Positions 16,971-29,254 of a stretch of 64,000 nucleotides of DNA are shown piece by piece. Below the pieces are notes generated by a model that was not told the DNA's origin, did not search any database, and was given only the letters and a program-made list of their open reading frames with translations. Positions within the stretch are counted from its first letter, which is position 1. The number at the start of each line of letters is the position of its first letter. The stretch comes from Blautia hansenii DSM 20583 (GTDB taxonomy: Bacteria; Bacillota; Clostridia; Lachnospirales; Lachnospiraceae): positions 380,501 to 444,500 of the forward strand of contig NZ_CP022413.2 in the NCBI RefSeq assembly GCF_002222595.2. Reading direction: 5' to 3'. The translations under genes and the position numbers were made by a program.

Positions 16971-18056
16971 ATGATATCAAGTCAGATAATACAAAAAACA
17001 TTAGACGAACTCAGAGCGATTACCAGAATTGATTTATGTGTTATGGACATAGACGGAAAGGTGAATTCTACTACATTTGCCATTGAAAACGAGGACTTCG
17101 GGGATGTGAGAAGTTTTGCCGAGTCTATGGCTGACAGTCAGGTGATGAAAGGTTATCATTTCTTCAAAATTTACGATAACCAGACCGTAGAGTATGTATT
17201 AGTTGCAAAAGGCGGAAACGAAGATGCTTATATGATTGGACGTGTTGCCGTAGCGCAAATCCAGAATTTGATTGTGGCATATAAAGAACGCTTTGATAAA
17301 TCCAACTTTATTCAGAATTTAATTTTGGATAATCTGCTTTTGGTTGATGTATACAACAAAGCGAAAAAGCTTCATATCGCAGTAGAAGCAAAGCGTGTTG
17401 TACTTCTGGTGGAAACAAAGAATGAAAAGGATCAGGACTCCATTGAAATTCTGAAGAACTTATTTATTTCCAGAAATAATGATTTCATTACGGCTATTGA
17501 TGAGAAAAATATTATTATTGTTCGCAGTCTGGAAGAAAATGACGGATATGAAGAAATTGAAAATATTGCGAAAATGATTGTAGATATGCTGAATGCAGAG
17601 GCCATGTCTCAGGTTCGTGTATCTTACGGAAATATTATCCATGAAATTAAGGATGTATCCCGTTCTTATAAAGAGGCAAAGATGGCTCTGGACGTAGGAA
17701 AAATTTTCTATGTAGGGAAAAATATTGTAGGATATAACAATCTGGGAATTGGACGTCTGATTTATCAGCTTCCAATGCCGCTTTGCGAAATGTTTATGAA
17801 GGAAGTATTTGGCGGAAAGCTTCCGGAGTCTTTAGACGAAGAAACTTTGAATACAATCAATAAGTTCTTTGATAATAACCTGAATATTTCAGAAACGTCA
17901 AGACAGCTTTTCCTTCACAGAAATACGCTGGTTTACCGATTAGAGAAAATTCAGAAAAGTACAGGACTTGATATCCGTGTATTTGACGATGCCCTGACCT
18001 TTAAAATTGCACTCATGGTTTCCAGTTATATGGAATTTATGAAAAAACAAGATTAA
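16971..18056 (+). CDS. PucR/CdaR-type helix-turn-helix regulator
   Basis: The ATG at 16971 has AAAAGGAG seven bases away; the ATG at 16965 is too close to it. The 361-residue protein has an N-terminal sensor part (~1-130) with the ITRIDLCVMDIDGKV opening of diacid-type regulators and a GGDEF-like middle domain (~130-250). The C-terminal PucR HTH contains NISETSRQLFLHRNTLVYRL. CdaR/PucR proteins sense sugar diacids or purine compounds. Here it follows the sugar-importer ATPase gene behind a terminator, so it may regulate carbohydrate uptake, but the ligand cannot be told. Confidence 0.85.
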   Translation: MISSQIIQKTLDELRAITRIDLCVMDIDGKVNSTTFAIENEDFGDVRSFAESMADSQVMKGYHFFKIYDNQTVEYVLVAKGGNEDAYMIGRVAVAQIQNLIVAYKERFDKSNFIQNLILDNLLLVDVYNKAKKLHIAVEAKRVVLLVETKNEKDQDSIEILKNLFISRNNDFITAIDEKNIIIVRSLEENDGYEEIENIAKMIVDMLNAEAMSQVRVSYGNIIHEIKDVSRSYKEAKMALDVGKIFYVGKNIVGYNNLGIGRLIYQLPMPLCEMFMKEVFGGKLPESLDEETLNTINKFFDNNLNISETSRQLFLHRNTLVYRLEKIQKSTGLDIRVFDDALTFKIALMVSSYMEFMKKQD

Positions 18057-18070
18057 TCTTAGCTTAAGAA

Positions 18071-18120
18071 AACACTCCGGCAATGAGAGAATAAAAAATC
18101 TCATAGCCGGGGTGTTTTTT
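18071..18120 (+). terminator. terminator after the PucR/CdaR-type gene
   Basis: AACACTCCGGC...ATGAGA pairs with TCTCAT.GCCGGGGTGTT and is followed by six T residues. Confidence 0.88.
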
Positions 18121-18207
18121 GAATTAGCATGATAAAGTGCTTGCAATTTACCACGATAAAATTTATAATGGAAGGAAATTCACGACATAAAGAATGGAGG
18201 AGCTGCT

Positions 18208-20481
18208 ATGATTAAATTATATAAAAACGGCGCATGGCTGACAGAAGGGCAGGAACCTGTAAGCGACGAGACGGGACTGGAGCAAAAATTTCATTTGAGC
18301 AAACAGGAAGCAAAGAAAAATACAATTGCCTATTCCATTTTGAAAAATCACAATACTTCTGAAAATATGGATTTCCTGAAGTTGAAATTTGATAAATTAA
18401 CATCTCATGATATTACTTTTGTAGGTATCATACAGACAGCGAGAGCTTCCGGACTGGAGAGATTTCCAGTTCCTTATGTACTTACAAATTGTCACAATTC
18501 TCTGTGTGCAGTGGGCGGAACCATTAACGAGGATGACCATGTATTCGGATTAAGCTGCGCAAAGAAGTACGGGGGCGTTTATGTACCGCCTCATCAGGCT
18601 GTTATCCACCAATATGCAAGAGAAATGCTGGCAGAGAGCGGAAAAATGATATTAGGCTCTGACAGCCATACCAGATACGGCGCTTTAGGTACTATGGCTA
18701 TGGGTGAGGGAGGTCCGGAGCTTGTAAAACAGCTTTTAGGAAAAACTTATGATATCCCCTATCCTGATGTGGTGGGCGTTTATCTTACCGGAGAGCCGGC
18801 TTTCGGTGTAGGTCCTCAGGATATTGCATTGGCAATTATCGGAGCTGTTTTTTCTTCCGGCTATGTGAAAAATAAAGTAATGGAATTTGTAGGGCCGGGA
18901 GTAGGAAAACTAAGTGTGGACTATCGAATTGGCATTGATGTTATGACTACGGAAACCACCTGTTTATCCTCTATCTGGCAGACAGACAGCAAAGTAAAGG
19001 AATTTTATGAGATACACGGCAGAGCACAGGATTACAAAGAGCTTCAGCCGAAGACAACGGCTTATTATGACGGAATGGTTTATGTAAACTTATCAGAAAT
19101 CCGCCCTATGATTGCCATGCCTTTCCATCCGGCAAATACTTATACCATAGAGGAATTGAATAAAAACCTAATGGATATTTTAGATGAAGTGGAGAAAAAG
19201 GCAAAGGTCAGTCTCGGCGAAAATGTTTCCTATACCTTAAAGGACAAAGTAAGAAATGGAAAACTATATGTAGAACAGGGAATTATTGCAGGTTGTGCAG
19301 GAGGCGGATTTGAAAATATTTGTGATGCGGCAGATATTTTGAAAGGAAAAAGCATTGGCGCAGATGAATTTTCACTGAGTATTTATCCGGCAAGTACGCC
19401 GATTTATATGGAATTGGCGAAGAACGGCGTATTGGCAGATTTGATGCAGACAGGTGCTATTGTAAAAACCGCATTTTGCGGACCTTGCTTCGGTGCAGGA
19501 GATACACCGGCGAATAATGCGCTAAGTATCCGCCATTCTACCAGAAATTTCCCAAATCGTGAAGGCTCGAAATTACAGGAAGGACAAATTTCTTCTGTGG
19601 CGTTGATGGATACCCGTTCTATTGCAGCAACGGCAGCCAATAAAGGATGTCTGACAGCGGCAACCGAGTACGAAGGAACGTATAGAAAACCAACGTATTT
19701 CTTTGACGGTTCTATTTATGAGAACAGAGTTTTTGACAGCAAGGGTGTAGCAGAGCCGGATGTGGAAATTCAATTTGGACCGAATATTAAAGACTGGCCA
19801 AAGATGCCAAAGCTTCCTGAAAACCTGTTGTTGCAGGTAACTGCAGAAATTCATGACCCTGTTACTACCACGGATGAATTAATTCCTTCGGGAGAGACTT
19901 CTTCTTTCCGTTCCAACCCTATAAGACTGGCGGAATTTGCATTATCCAGAAAAGCGCCGGATTATGTGGGGCTGGCAAAGGATATTCAAAAAGGAGAAAC
20001 AGCCAGAGAGCAGGGAGAAATTCCGGAAGAGAAGGTGTCCGGGCTTTGTCAGATGAAAGAGCAGATACAGGCAGAGTTTGCAGCAATGAGCTGGGAAAAT
20101 ACAGGTATCGGAAGTACGATTTTTGCAGAAAAGCCGGGAGACGGCTCAGCCAGAGAGCAGGCAGCATCCTGCCAGAAGGTATTGGGAGGCTGGGCGAATA
20201 TTGCCAGAGAGTATGCCACAAAAAGATATCGTTCCAATCTGATAAACTGGGGTATGCTTCCGTTTTTATTTACAGAAGAGCAGCTGCCCTTTGCTAAAGG
20301 GGATTATCTTTACATTCCAAATATACAGGAAGCTGTAAAAGAAGGTAAGAGCGAGCTTACAGCTTATGTTGTAAAAGACGGACTTTCACCTTTTACTTTA
20401 AGATTAGGTGAGATGACACAGGATGAGCGCACGATTTTGCTTCAAGGCTGTCTGATTAATTATTATAAATTGTCTATATAA
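18208..20481 (+). CDS. aconitase-family hydratase, YbhJ-like
   Basis: The 757-residue protein belongs to the aconitase superfamily: [14 protein letters not shown] (~150-163), one Fe-S Cys in IIAGCAGGG (363) and the CxxC pair in [10 protein letters not shown] (424, 427). The three Cys would hold a [4Fe-4S] cluster. The overall length and the [21 protein letters not shown] block match E. coli YbhJ, a putative hydratase of unknown substrate, rather than AcnA, AcnB or LeuC. It is likely cytosolic and oxygen-sensitive. GGAGGAGC precedes the ATG. It is a single gene, with no TCA-cycle partners in view, so a role in the citrate cycle is not supported. Confidence 0.85.
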   Translation: MIKLYKNGAWLTEGQEPVSDETGLEQKFHLSKQEAKKNTIAYSILKNHNTSENMDFLKLKFDKLTSHDITFVGIIQTARASGLERFPVPYVLTNCHNSLCAVGGTINEDDHVFGLSCAKKYGGVYVPPHQAVIHQYAREMLAESGKMILGSDSHTRYGALGTMAMGEGGPELVKQLLGKTYDIPYPDVVGVYLTGEPAFGVGPQDIALAIIGAVFSSGYVKNKVMEFVGPGVGKLSVDYRIGIDVMTTETTCLSSIWQTDSKVKEFYEIHGRAQDYKELQPKTTAYYDGMVYVNLSEIRPMIAMPFHPANTYTIEELNKNLMDILDEVEKKAKVSLGENVSYTLKDKVRNGKLYVEQGIIAGCAGGGFENICDAADILKGKSIGADEFSLSIYPASTPIYMELAKNGVLADLMQTGAIVKTAFCGPCFGAGDTPANNALSIRHSTRNFPNREGSKLQEGQISSVALMDTRSIAATAANKGCLTAATEYEGTYRKPTYFFDGSIYENRVFDSKGVAEPDVEIQFGPNIKDWPKMPKLPENLLLQVTAEIHDPVTTTDELIPSGETSSFRSNPIRLAEFALSRKAPDYVGLAKDIQKGETAREQGEIPEEKVSGLCQMKEQIQAEFAAMSWENTGIGSTIFAEKPGDGSAREQAASCQKVLGGWANIAREYATKRYRSNLINWGMLPFLFTEEQLPFAKGDYLYIPNIQEAVKEGKSELTAYVVKDGLSPFTLRLGEMTQDERTILLQGCLINYYKLSI

Positions 20482-20564
20482 TTCTGAAATAAATATACAA
20501 TTTACAGTTTAAAAAGAAGAAAAAATAATGTTATAAAAAAAGATAAAAAATATTAAAAAAGATA

Positions 20565-20593
20565 TTGACAAATTGCTGAGGAAGTAGTATTAT
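20565..20593 (+). promoter_or_regulatory. strong sigma-A promoter in the AT-rich stretch
   Basis: A perfect TTGACA (20565-20570) and TATTAT (20588-20593) are spaced by 17 bp. It faces the short disrupted ORF and the terminator at 21350. Confidence 0.75.
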
Positions 20594-20828
20594 AAAATCA
20601 ACAAAAAACAAAACACCTTTTACAAAACATTATTTCATATCCATTTCAAAATTAGAGACGAGAAATCAATTTTGAAGATGGCTACAAGGTACAAAAGATA
20701 AATCATTATAAAAGTTTTAAGTGTACGGAGAATACAAGATAAACAGAAAGTAATGATAAAGTACCAAGGAAAAAATAATGAATGAAAAGAATGTGGAGTT
20801 TTAAATAAAGATAAGGAGGTTTAGTCCA

Positions 20829-20908
20829 ATGGAAACTACTAAATCAAATTATCAATATGAGAGTGGTAAGGCATAAATCCCTATGAAAGACCTGAAATAA
20901 GAAAATAA
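20829..20908 (+). pseudogene. short peptide ORF with one-base frameshift
   Basis: An ATG eight bases after AAGGAGGT opens a 15-codon ORF ending in TAA (METTKSNYQYESGKA). Dropping into the next frame at that point gives INPYERPEIRK and a stop at 20908. One inserted A would thus restore a 26-residue peptide. The YERPEI pattern recalls the YxxPxL motif of some RiPP leader peptides, but no core, maturase or transporter is nearby. I cannot assign a family. Confidence 0.4.
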
Positions 20909-21349
20909 AAAATCTTCCTCAGCAATATAATATATAATAGTAGGAAAAGCATTTCAGGTAAATATCAAAAATGTCCTCATATTGAACATTTACCACAAAA
21001 GTAATAAAAAGGTTTTAGATTATATGTAAAGAAATATAATTTAAAAGAATAAAGTATCTATATATCATTTTAAAGTATAGCAAAAAAGAAAAACAATATG
21101 ATGAGTTCTATTCGTTGAAATAAGCCTGTTGTATTTGGTAAATAAAAATAGTTGTTATATTAAAAAGAAATGTATAGAGAAATATTTTGAAGGCAAATAG
21201 CCCGAACTACTTGTTAGAAACTTTTTATTATCATATATAGATTGATATAAACTTTCAATAAATCTTAAAAGGATTTATACAAATAGGGAAAGAAAAAAGG
21301 TTAGCTTAAATAAGAAAGGAATAAGAAAATTGAATAACGAAGAAAATTA

Positions 21350-21397
21350 GAACAACCGTTATATCCAAGTATTAGATATAGCGGTTGTTCGATTTTT
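21350..21397 (+). terminator. strong terminator before the RluA gene
   Basis: GAACAACCGTTATATC pairs with GATATAGCGGTTGTTC (one G-T pair) around a 9-base loop, followed by GATTTTTG. It would end transcripts from the 20565 promoter. Confidence 0.85.
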
Positions 21398-21444
21398 GTG
21401 CTATAATTGGAAAAATTAAAAACACAGGAATATATGAGGGCGCT

Positions 21445-22119
21445 ATGAATACTATAAATATAGAAGATACTGTTTTATATGAAGATAAATATATTTTGGT
21501 TTGTCAAAAACCGGCAGGATTTCCGGTTCAGAGCAAACGGTTGGGAACTCTGGATATGGAATGTGCATTGAGAAATTATTTGGCAAAGAAAGGACAAGAA
21601 CCTTATGTGGCAGTTATCCACAGACTGGATCAGCCGGTACAGGGAGTTCTTGTGTTTGCGAAAGACAAAGAAAGCGCAGCAAAGCTCAGTAAACAAATGC
21701 AGCAGGGGAAATTTGAAAAAACTTATCTGGCATATACACAGGGACATACGGATAAAAAACAGGAAACTTTAATTGATGAATTAGAAAAGGACGGCAGAAC
21801 TAATACGTCTAAAGTGGTTGCAAAGAAAACGGCAAACAGTAAACGGGCGGAGCTTTCCTATAAGGTTCTGAAAGAAACAGAAGAGGGAAGTCTTTTGGAA
21901 GTTTCTTTGAAAACAGGGCGTCATCATCAGATTAGAGTGCAGCTGGCACATGCAGGACTGCCGATTTTCGGTGATGCAAAGTACAATGTGAAATGTACGA
22001 AAGAGGATGCAAATCATGGTGTTTCTTTATGTGCATATAAATTGTCTTTTTTACATCCTGCAAAAGGGAAGAAAATGGAATTTCAGGTAATGCCGGTTGG
22101 AAATTTTCCAATAGTATAG
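21445..22119 (+). CDS. RluA-family pseudouridine synthase
   Basis: The ATG at 21445 (GAGGG four bases upstream) gives 224 residues. The catalytic motif HRLDQPVQGVLVFAK has the conserved Asp, and the later motif TGRHHQIRVQLAHAG is also typical. There is no S4 RNA-binding domain, so it is the short RluA/C/D-like type. It isomerises uridine in rRNA or tRNA; the target site cannot be told. An in-frame TTG further upstream would start inside the terminator region and is rejected. The YtvI-like gene follows after 57 bp and may be co-transcribed. Confidence 0.9.
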   Translation: MNTINIEDTVLYEDKYILVCQKPAGFPVQSKRLGTLDMECALRNYLAKKGQEPYVAVIHRLDQPVQGVLVFAKDKESAAKLSKQMQQGKFEKTYLAYTQGHTDKKQETLIDELEKDGRTNTSKVVAKKTANSKRAELSYKVLKETEEGSLLEVSLKTGRHHQIRVQLAHAGLPIFGDAKYNVKCTKEDANHGVSLCAYKLSFLHPAKGKKMEFQVMPVGNFPIV

Positions 22120-22176
22120 GAAAGAATTGTTTCACCATACTAAGTGTAAAGGATAAAAGGTATGGGGGAATAGATT

Positions 22177-23217
22177 ATGAATTGGAAAAAGGCAGGGATT
22201 GCAGCGGGAGTGAGCGCAGGAGTATTTCTGGGAATGAAATATGTATTTCCTGTTATACTTCCGTTTTTTTTAGGATGGATTTTGGCGGAAGCAGTCCATG
22301 TACCGGCAAAGAGGATATGTGAAAAGCAGACGAGTAAAAAGCTGCACCTGTCAGAAACTGCTTTGGGAATGATTTTTATTATTCTGGGCGTGTTGCTGGC
22401 GGTTTTGAGTGTGCTTTTTACCTTGCAGTATCTGACCGGAAAACTGGGGGAATGTGTCCAATATTATCCGGAATTGAAAGAGGAAGCGCAGGATATTTTA
22501 TGGAAGCTTTGCCTTGGAATAGAGCGTCTTACAGGAATATCTGCGGATAAAAGCTGTTTTTATATCAGCAGACAGGCAGAACTTTTCTTGCGGTGCATTT
22601 TTTCGGGGAAGAACAGTATGAATACGGCGGTGGTTTCTGTAAAAGGCTGTGTTTGCTTTGTCGGTATACTGGCAATTTGTATTGTGTTTGCTATTTTATT
22701 TTTGCAGGAAAGGGAGCGTGTGTATGCGTCTTTGGAAAAGTGGAAAATATTTGGAAACCTTATTCATATTATCAGGGAAATGGCAGCAGGGATAAAAGCA
22801 TATTTAAAAGCGCAGTTTAAAATTATTTTTGTGGTTTGCCTGCTGTGTGTGGGCGGACTTTGGGCGCTGAAGGTCAGGCACTACGTAGGCTTTGGTGTTG
22901 CCATTGGGATGTTTGATGCCTTTCCTGTGCTGGGAACAGGAACTTTTCTTATTCCGGGGGCGCTGCTCATGTTCCTTCAGGGGAAAATAAAAATGAGCAT
23001 CGGCTTGCTTGTGCTGTATCTTTTGACTGCGGCAGTGCGACAATTCTTAGAACCGAGGCTTATCGGAAATCATGTCGGTGTGTCGCCGCTTTTGGTACTG
23101 GTATCGGTTTACTTGGGAGTGGTTTTGTATGGTGGTTTTGGATTTGTTTTGGGACCTGTATCTGCTTTTTTAATTTATGTGATTTTGAAGGAATGTGCCG
23201 CTTTTAAGGAAAATTAA
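22177..23217 (+). CDS. AI-2E/YtvI family membrane protein
   Basis: The protein has 346 residues and about seven to eight hydrophobic segments, starting with KYVFPVILPFFLGWILAE. Near the C-terminus it has the family block ...FDAFPVLGTGTFLIPGALL and REFLEP-like RQFLEPRLIGNHVGVSPL. The family includes the sporulation protein YtvI and proposed exporters; members form large pores or Na+/H+ antiporters in some species. It is an integral membrane protein. A longer paralogue lies at 57484-58641. The two share the layout but differ in sequence. Role in this organism is unknown; sporulation is one option. Confidence 0.82.
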   Translation: MNWKKAGIAAGVSAGVFLGMKYVFPVILPFFLGWILAEAVHVPAKRICEKQTSKKLHLSETALGMIFIILGVLLAVLSVLFTLQYLTGKLGECVQYYPELKEEAQDILWKLCLGIERLTGISADKSCFYISRQAELFLRCIFSGKNSMNTAVVSVKGCVCFVGILAICIVFAILFLQERERVYASLEKWKIFGNLIHIIREMAAGIKAYLKAQFKIIFVVCLLCVGGLWALKVRHYVGFGVAIGMFDAFPVLGTGTFLIPGALLMFLQGKIKMSIGLLVLYLLTAAVRQFLEPRLIGNHVGVSPLLVLVSVYLGVVLYGGFGFVLGPVSAFLIYVILKECAAFKEN

Positions 23218-23341
23218 GAGCTTATGGCATTTCGAAAAATTTTATAAACAAAGATAGAAGGTATGGACTATTAAAAACTTTCGTGTATAATGGGAAAGTA
23301 GTAAAACTTTTAGATAAAATGAGTAAAAGGCAGGTAAGATT

Positions 23342-24517
23342 ATGAAGAAAGTACTGGTGGGTTTGCTGTGCTGCATGCTGGCAGCAGGAGTTATCAGTGG
23401 CTGTGGCTCAAAGGAAAAGCCAAAATCTGATAAAAGCCAAAATCATACAGAGAAAACGGAAGAGCAGTCCGATACTACAAGTACAGAAAAGCCGCAGGAG
23501 GAGAAAGAGCCTTCAAAAGAGCCGGAAGAAGAAAAGAATATGGCAAATGATTTAACCATGCAGGTTTTGAAGGAGCAGGCAGGAACAAGGGATTATACTT
23601 CTTTGGAAGAGTTAAATCCTGAACCGGGCAGTTATATTGCGGTGGTGGTAAAGAATACAAAATCCAGCTTCTGGGCAAGTGTAAAAAGAGGTATGGATGA
23701 TGCGGTAAAAGATTTAAACCAAAAAATGGGATATAAAGGTGAAGATAAAATCAAAATTTCTTTTGAAGGTCCTTCAGAGGAAACGGATGTAGAAAGCCAG
23801 ATTAATATTATTGATGCGGTGCTTTCTGAAAATCCTGCTGTCCTTTGTCTGGCGGCTATTGATATGGAGTCCTGTGAAGCACAGTTAGAAGCAGCGGCAG
23901 AAAATGATATTCCTGTTGTTGTTCTGGACTCAGGGGTGCAAAGCAGTTTAGTCAACTCCGTATGCGCAACAGATAATTATTCAATGGGAGCAGAGGCTGC
24001 AAACAAGCTGGCAGAAGCCATTGGAGGTCAGGGACAGGTTGCGGTGATGACACATGTTGCTGCATCTCAGACAAGCAGAGACAGAGAAATCGGATTTACA
24101 GAAACCATTGCAAATAATTATCCGGAAATTGAAATTGTAAATATCTCTCATGAAAATCCGGAAACGAGTATGACGGAAATGGCAGAGGCTGTGTTAAAGC
24201 TGTATCCGGATGTAAAAGGTTACTTTGGAACAAATGAGCATGCCACAAATGCTGTTTTAGATGCAGTGAGTGCATCGGGCAGAGAAATTGCGGTGCTGGG
24301 TATTGATGCGGGAAAGAAACAGATTGACGCAGTGAAGAAAGGAACAGAAATCGGAACTTTTGTACAGAATTCCTATGGCATGGGGTATGCGACTGTTGTA
24401 GCTGCAATGCGTGCAGATTTAGAGTTGGAAAATGACACCTTTATTAATTGCGGATATCAGTGGATTGATGGGAACAGCATTGAATTATCAGAATACGCTA
24501 ATTATTTATACGAGTAA
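23342..24517 (+). CDS. orphan sugar-binding lipoprotein (type 1 periplasmic-binding fold)
   Basis: A lipoprotein signal peptide ends in VISGC (Cys ~21), followed by a long Glu/Lys/Ser/Thr-rich linker (~25-70). The mature part (~95-390) has the ribose/galactose-binding type 1 fold: YIAVVVKNTKSSFWASVKRG, VVVLDSG, and AVLGIDAGKKQIDAV. It would sit on the outer face of the membrane and bind a sugar or a related signal. No permease, ATPase or kinase is next to it, so it either serves a transporter elsewhere or acts as a sensor. AGGTAAGATT before the ATG is a weak ribosome site. Confidence 0.85.
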   Translation: MKKVLVGLLCCMLAAGVISGCGSKEKPKSDKSQNHTEKTEEQSDTTSTEKPQEEKEPSKEPEEEKNMANDLTMQVLKEQAGTRDYTSLEELNPEPGSYIAVVVKNTKSSFWASVKRGMDDAVKDLNQKMGYKGEDKIKISFEGPSEETDVESQINIIDAVLSENPAVLCLAAIDMESCEAQLEAAAENDIPVVVLDSGVQSSLVNSVCATDNYSMGAEAANKLAEAIGGQGQVAVMTHVAASQTSRDREIGFTETIANNYPEIEIVNISHENPETSMTEMAEAVLKLYPDVKGYFGTNEHATNAVLDAVSASGREIAVLGIDAGKKQIDAVKKGTEIGTFVQNSYGMGYATVVAAMRADLELENDTFINCGYQWIDGNSIELSEYANYLYE

Positions 24518-24588
24518 AGTGTTAATGTGAAAACAAATGAAAAAAACAGCTTAATACTGTGATAATTAGATAAAATACACAAAGGATG

Positions 24589-24628
24589 AAAAGGGGAAAT
24601 GCGCAAAATTGTGCAGTTTCCCTTTTGT
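24589..24628 (+). terminator. terminator before the V-ATPase operon
   Basis: AAAAGGGGAA.TGCGCA pairs with TGTGCA.TTTCCCTTTT around a short A-rich loop. Confidence 0.8.
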
Positions 24629-24693
24629 TGCCTTAAAAAATCGATAAAAGTGCAGGAATTTCGTGAAAGTAGCAAGAATAATACGTTAATAAA

Positions 24694-24722
24694 TTGACAA
24701 AATGTATAATTCATAGTAATAT
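24694..24722 (+). promoter_or_regulatory. promoter of the V-ATPase operon
   Basis: TTGACA (24694-24699) and TAATAT (24717-24722) are exactly 17 bp apart, 25 bp before the first gene. No other clear promoter is seen within the operon. Confidence 0.8.
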
Positions 24723-24747
24723 CAAGTTATGTGAAGGTGGTGATACT

Positions 24748-25056
24748 GTGGTAGAAAAAACAATCAAAGAAATCCGGGAAACAGAGCAAAAAGCGGATGA
24801 TATCATTGCTGAAGCCAAGAGCCAGAGTGAAAAGCTTCTTGAAAATGCAAAAAAAGAAGCGGAAAACCTGGAGTCCGGAATGATTGAACAGGCGCAGGAG
24901 GCAGCGAAGAAAGCGTGCCGGGCTGCGCAGGATGCCGGCAAGAAGACTCTCGAGGAGGCGTTAAAGGATGTCGGCAAAGAGATTGCAGAAATTAAGGAAA
25001 CTGCAAAATCTCGAGAAAAAGAAGCAGTAGACGCAATTATTGAGAGCTTGGTATAG
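24748..25056 (+). CDS. ntpF: V-type ATPase peripheral stalk subunit G/H (NtpF-like)
   Basis: The start is the GTG at 24748 after AAGGTGGTGAT; the TTG at 24694 lies in the -35 box. The 102 residues are almost entirely a charged coiled coil (IRETEQKADDIIAEAKSQ... to AKSREKEAVDAI), as in stalk subunits that pair with subunit E. It is the first gene of a nine-gene operon whose order is the same as the Enterococcus hirae ntpFIKECGABD operon. Identification rests on position and the coiled-coil pattern, since this subunit diverges rapidly. Confidence 0.85.
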   Translation: MVEKTIKEIRETEQKADDIIAEAKSQSEKLLENAKKEAENLESGMIEQAQEAAKKACRAAQDAGKKTLEEALKDVGKEIAEIKETAKSREKEAVDAIIESLV

Positions 25057-25098
25057 GCGTACTGCAAAGTAGAACTACGAAAAAGGAGGAATGCGGAT

Positions 25099-27608
<2,510 letters not shown>

Positions 27609-27656
27609 GATTAGGGCAGTTTTGAAAAAGATGGAATAAGTAAAGGAGAGCGAAGA

Positions 27657-28250
27657 ATGACTGGATTAGAAAAAATGAAAAGCCAGATTCTTGAAGAAGC
27701 CCATACTTGCGCAGAAAAAATTCTCGAGGACACGAGAAAAGAGGCAGATGAAATTCTTGCCGAAGCAAAGAAAAGAGCAGAAGCAGAATGCAGTCGCATT
27801 GCTCAAAACGCAGAGGAAGAAGTGAAAAGTCTTGCAGAGCGCTCTGAGTCTTCCTGTGCTTTGCAGAGAAGAAAAGCTCTTTTAGAGGCAAAGCAGGAAA
27901 TTATTTCAGAAGTGCTTGAAAAGGCTTATGAAACTTTAATCAGCGCAGACGAAACCACATATTTTGGAATGCTTCGAAAAATGCTCTATAAATATGTTCT
28001 TCCGGAAGAAGGAGAAATTTGCTTCGCTAAGGAAGATTTGGAAAAGATGACACCGGGCTTTGAAGAAGAAATCAAAGGTATTGCAAAGGAAAAGGGCGGA
28101 GCACTTACTATTTCCAAGGAAACCAGAAATGTAAAAGGCGGCTTTGTTCTTGTATATGGAGGCATTGAGGAGAATTGTACATTTAAGGCGATGTTTCATT
28201 CTCAGAAGGATGAGCTTTCTGATAAGGTTCATAGTTTATTATTTTCATAG
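27657..28250 (+). CDS. ntpE: V-type ATPase subunit E (peripheral stalk)
   Basis: The protein has 197 residues. The first ~100 form a long coiled coil (ILEDTRKEADEILAEAKKRA...). The C-terminal part is a globular domain with VKGGFVLVYGGIEENCTF, where family members have a conserved GG(F/V) segment, and binds the A3B3 head. It pairs with the G/H subunit encoded by the first gene. GGAGAGCGA precedes the ATG. The 48-bp gap to ntpK is the largest one in the first half of the operon. Confidence 0.93.
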   Translation: MTGLEKMKSQILEEAHTCAEKILEDTRKEADEILAEAKKRAEAECSRIAQNAEEEVKSLAERSESSCALQRRKALLEAKQEIISEVLEKAYETLISADETTYFGMLRKMLYKYVLPEEGEICFAKEDLEKMTPGFEEEIKGIAKEKGGALTISKETRNVKGGFVLVYGGIEENCTFKAMFHSQKDELSDKVHSLLFS

Positions 28251-28276
28251 CATAACCGCAAAAAGGAGGAATTGAT

Positions 28277-29254
28277 TTGTTTGACACAAAGTATACCTAT
28301 GCGGTTGCGCGAATACGTGCGCTGGAGACATCATTATTTACTTCCCAGATTATAGACCAGTTGCTTGCCTGTGAAACAGAGGAACAATGTATTCAGATTT
28401 TACAGGAAAAGGGCTGGGGAGATAATGATACGGCAGGAAGTGCAGAGGCAATTTTAGAAAGAGAGACAGAAAAAATATGGGAGACCATGAAGGATTTAGG
28501 GGTAGATATGTCTGTTTTTGACGTGCTTTCCTATCCAAATCTCTTTCACAATCTGAAAGCAGCGATTAAAGATGCCTGCTCCGGAAAGGATAATCAAAAT
28601 CTGAATATTTATTATGAAGATACGCAGATTAGTCCTAAGGAGATGTTGGAGATTATTAAAAATAAAGAATTTTCCAGATTTCCGGAAAACATGTCAGGTG
28701 CGGCAAGAGAAGCTTATGAAACCTTGCTGCATACAGGAGATGGGCAGTTGTGCGATGTGATTATCGACAGGGCGGCATTGGATGCAATCTATGCAGCCGG
28801 TGAGGCAGCGAAAGACAGCATTATCAAGGAATATGCCGAGTCTGTTGTTGCTATTGCAGATATTAAAATTGCAGTGCGCTCACAGAAGACCGCAAAGACC
28901 ATTGAATTTATGAAACGTGCAATGGCTCCGTGTAAATCCATAAATGTAGAACAGTTGTCAAAAGCGGCAGCAGCAGGTATGGAGGCAGTTACGGAATATT
29001 TATCCGGCACTGCTTATGCAGAAGGAGGGCAGGCGATTGCAGAGTCTTCCTCCGCATTTGAAAGATGGTGTGACAATCGTATGATGCAGGCAATGCAGCC
29101 GCAGAAATATGAGTCATTTTCAGTAGGACCTTTGGTAGCTTATGTGCTGGCAAGGGAAAATGAAATAAAAACGGTGAGAATTATTCTCTCAGGAAAACAA
29201 AATGGTTTTTCTGAGGAGTCAATCCGGGAAAGGGTAAGGGAGATGTATGTATAA
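28277..29254 (+). CDS. ntpC: V-type ATPase subunit C (d-like socket)
   Basis: The start is TTG at 28277 with AAGGAGGA eight bases upstream; no better ATG is near. The 325-residue all-helical protein joins the central stalk to the K-ring. Characteristic parts are YTYAVARIRALETSL at the start, the DVLSYPNLFHNLKAAIKD block, and AYVLARENEIKTVRIILSGK at the end. Its last bases overlap the next gene by eight. Length fits NtpC (about 330). Confidence 0.93.
   Translation: MFDTKYTYAVARIRALETSLFTSQIIDQLLACETEEQCIQILQEKGWGDNDTAGSAEAILERETEKIWETMKDLGVDMSVFDVLSYPNLFHNLKAAIKDACSGKDNQNLNIYYEDTQISPKEMLEIIKNKEFSRFPENMSGAAREAYETLLHTGDGQLCDVIIDRAALDAIYAAGEAAKDSIIKEYAESVVAIADIKIAVRSQKTAKTIEFMKRAMAPCKSINVEQLSKAAAAGMEAVTEYLSGTAYAEGGQAIAESSSAFERWCDNRMMQAMQPQKYESFSVGPLVAYVLARENEIKTVRIILSGKQNGFSEESIRERVREMYV

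Larger units (their letters stand above)
20482..21349. other. AT-rich 870-bp stretch with promoter, broken peptide ORF and no intact gene
   Basis: No long reading frame exists on either strand. The stretch holds a strong promoter (20565-20593), a ~235-base leader, a good ribosome site (AAGGAGG at 20813-20819) before a short disrupted ORF, then ~440 bases without features up to the terminator at 21350. As laid out it would give a ~0.75-kb RNA that codes for nothing intact. Confidence 0.55.
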
